Assembly: GCA_963923455.1 (NCBI GenBank)
Contig: CAWULT010000123.1
Location: forward strand, 1-13,345
Length of the DNA stretch: 13,345 nucleotides
Source of the DNA: CAWULT01 sp963923455
GTDB taxonomy: Bacteria; Acidobacteriota; Vicinamibacteria; Vicinamibacterales; UBA2999
Direction: 5' to 3'
Shown: positions 12,251 through 13,345 of the stretch, piece by piece
How positions within the stretch are numbered: the stretch's first letter is position 1
Layout: each line of letters starts with the position of its first letter
Made by a program: the position numbers and the translations under genes
The notes under the pieces: model-generated
Told to the model about the DNA's origin: nothing
Databases searched by the model: none
The model's input: only the letters and a program-made list of their open reading frames with translations

Positions 12251-13345
12251 CTACGCGCGGCCCGGCGGCACCGCCTGTTCTATCCACCCCCTGATCACGT
12301 CGAACACCGGCCTGCGGTTGTTCTCGAACATCGCGAAGTGGCTGTTGCCGAGGATGTTGCGCACCTTCAGATCGATGAGCTCCGCCTTCGCGCCCGACTG
12401 CCGCAGGGCGTCGATGATCGGCTGCCCCTGCCGCCCGCCGCGCTCCGACAGCAGGTACATCACCGGCATGTCCTTCAGGCCCGGCAGCGGCGTGCCAGGC
12501 TGCCCGCCCGCGCCGACGAGCGGGGCCGTCGCGCCCTCGAACGACACGACGGCCTTGACGAGCCCCGGCCGCTCGTTGGCGACGATCCACCCGAACGGAC
12601 CGCCGGCCGAGTGGGTCACGATCACGCACGGCCCGATGCGGTCGACGAGTTCGGCCCCGTGGCGCCGCCAGAAGTCGGTGGCGAGCTGGTTGTTCTGCGG
12701 CGTCGAGTTGGCCGCCGCCATCAGCTGGTCGACGAGCGGATCGCCGACGTCGCCGGTGGTGCCCGGCCACTGCTTGTTGGGGCCGCGCGCCGACGTCGTC
12801 GTGTCCCGCGTCAGCAGGTCGTAGGTCACCACCGGGCCGATCGGGCCGAGCGCATCCGGGTGGTAGATGGACCGGCCGTGGCCGGGGCGGTCCACCATGT
12901 AGACGGCGTAGCCCGCCTGGAGAAAGTGATGCGCCCATCCCGACGCGCCGCCCAGCCCCATGAAGTGCGTCATCTGGCCGCCGCCGCCGTGGACGAGCAG
13001 TACCGGCAGCGGATGCCGGCGCACGGCGGGCACCAGGTACTGCACGAACATCTGCCCGACGTGAATCGTGCCGTAGGGCATCGACTTCCGCTCGGTGCCC
13101 ACCCAGAAGATGCCCGTGTCGGCCAGTTTCAGGGCCAGGCTGTCGTTGGCTGGCTTCCGTGGCGGCCGCGCCTGCGGGTTGCCGCCGGGCACGGCCTTGT
13201 TCATCCAGTCCATCAGCGGCTGCAGCACGGCCCGGCTGTTCTTCTCCACCATCATCATGTGGCCGTTGCCGGTGATGCCGAGGCGGCCGAGCCGCAGTTC
13301 CTCCGCCTGCACGCCAGCCTGCCGCAGGAACGCGACGCCGCCCGG
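12251..13345 (-). CDS. Alpha/beta hydrolase, probable tandem two-domain protein (N-terminus outside window)
   Basis: The frame is open to the right edge, so the start is missing. Counting from the edge, about the first 60 residues are the tail of one hydrolase domain, with a catalytic-type His in GITGNGH (codon 13259-13261). A complete second domain follows: LLVHGGGG oxyanion-hole region near 12991, VDRPGHGRS, nucleophile Ser in THSAGG (codon 12608-12610), and His in GNSHFAMFE (codon 12338-12340). Glu in VVSFEGA is a possible third triad member. No signal peptide can be judged. The likely reaction is ester or lactone hydrolysis. A GTG at 13312 could open a single-domain protein, but it would begin in the middle of the preceding domain with no ribosome site, so a fusion is favoured. 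The gene is followed after 23 bases by the exported unknown protein gene. Confidence 0.8.
   Translation of the reverse strand, partial: PGGVAFLRQAGVQAEELRLGRLGITGNGHMMMVEKNSRAVLQPLMDWMNKAVPGGNPQARPPRKPANDSLALKLADTGIFWVGTERKSMPYGTIHVGQMFVQYLVPAVRRHPLPVLLVHGGGGQMTHFMGLGGASGWAHHFLQAGYAVYMVDRPGHGRSIYHPDALGPIGPVVTYDLLTRDTTTSARGPNKQWPGTTGDVGDPLVDQLMAAANSTPQNNQLATDFWRRHGAELVDRIGPCVIVTHSAGGPFGWIVANERPGLVKAVVSFEGATAPLVGAGGQPGTPLPGLKDMPVMYLLSERGGRQGQPIIDALRQSGAKAELIDLKVRNILGNSHFAMFENNRRPVFDVIRGWIEQAVPPGRA
12260..12409 (-). repeat. Coding repeat, copy 2: hydrolase C-terminal module
   Basis: Fifty codons beginning ALRQSGAKAEL and ending AVPPG. Aligned without gaps to copy 1 at 13181-13330, 21 of 50 residues are identical, including GN-x-H with the catalytic His and the W and AVP near the end. 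Confidence 0.75.
13181..13330 (-). repeat. Coding repeat, copy 1: tail of the first hydrolase domain
   Basis: Fifty codons beginning FLRQAGVQAEEL and ending AVPGG, homologous to the C-terminal module of the same protein at 12260-12409. The linker NPQARPPRKPANDS follows before the second domain. The rest of the first domain lies beyond the right edge. Confidence 0.75.

Noticed and set aside
13310..13312. GTG at 13312 as the start of a single-domain hydrolase
   Set aside because: Homology to the hydrolase C-terminal module continues upstream of it to the window edge, and no ribosome site precedes it.

Overview
The window is GC-rich, densely coded DNA with 11 protein genes, two of them cut by the window edges. 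No RNA gene, insertion sequence, phage gene or CRISPR array is visible. The mix suggests a soil member of the Acidobacteriota, perhaps class Vicinamibacteria: a CBM9/DUF5916 outer-membrane protein, a secreted YtcJ-like amidohydrolase, an uncharacterised exported protein with a DPDLQGVF motif, and what look like leaderless promoters. This assignment is inferred from gene families and composition, not from a marker gene.

Left block, minus strand (6544 down to 1). Five genes run leftwards, probably from a promoter near 6584: a bicupin, an HpaB-type flavin-dependent phenol hydroxylase, its HpaC-type flavin reductase, a large DUF5916/CBM9 outer-membrane protein whose start overlaps the reductase, and an asparagine-synthase-like ATP-dependent ligase that lacks the glutaminase cysteine and runs off the left edge. 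The core is a two-component aromatic hydroxylase next to a cupin that could be the next oxygenase. The barrel protein and the ligase may be passengers or may handle uptake or conjugation.

Middle block, plus strand (6643 to 11203). Divergent from the first block are an exported c-type cytochrome with a C-terminal CTACH haem site, a single-domain MetE-fold methyltransferase with a structured leader, an NmrA-type NAD(P)-binding protein, and an exported amidohydrolase. Strong GC hairpins follow the methyltransferase and NmrA genes, so these are probably separate transcription units. The methyltransferase keeps the zinc ligands but has changed residues where MetE binds homocysteine.

Right block, minus strand (13345 down to 11211). 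An alpha/beta hydrolase that carries the tail of a second hydrolase domain at its N-terminal side, and so is probably a tandem two-domain enzyme, precedes an exported protein of unknown function. This block converges on the amidohydrolase with only 7 bases between stop codons.

Taken together the window reads as a catabolic neighbourhood for phenolic compounds, possibly esters or methyl ethers: hydrolases release the phenol, HpaBC hydroxylates it, the cupin could cleave or rearrange it, and the MetE-like enzyme could move a methyl group. Only the HpaBC step is well supported by residues; the pathway as a whole is inference. The most unusual items are the tandem hydrolase, the altered MetE-like protein, the cysteine-less asparagine-synthase homologue, and the compact divergent promoter region at 6545-6642.
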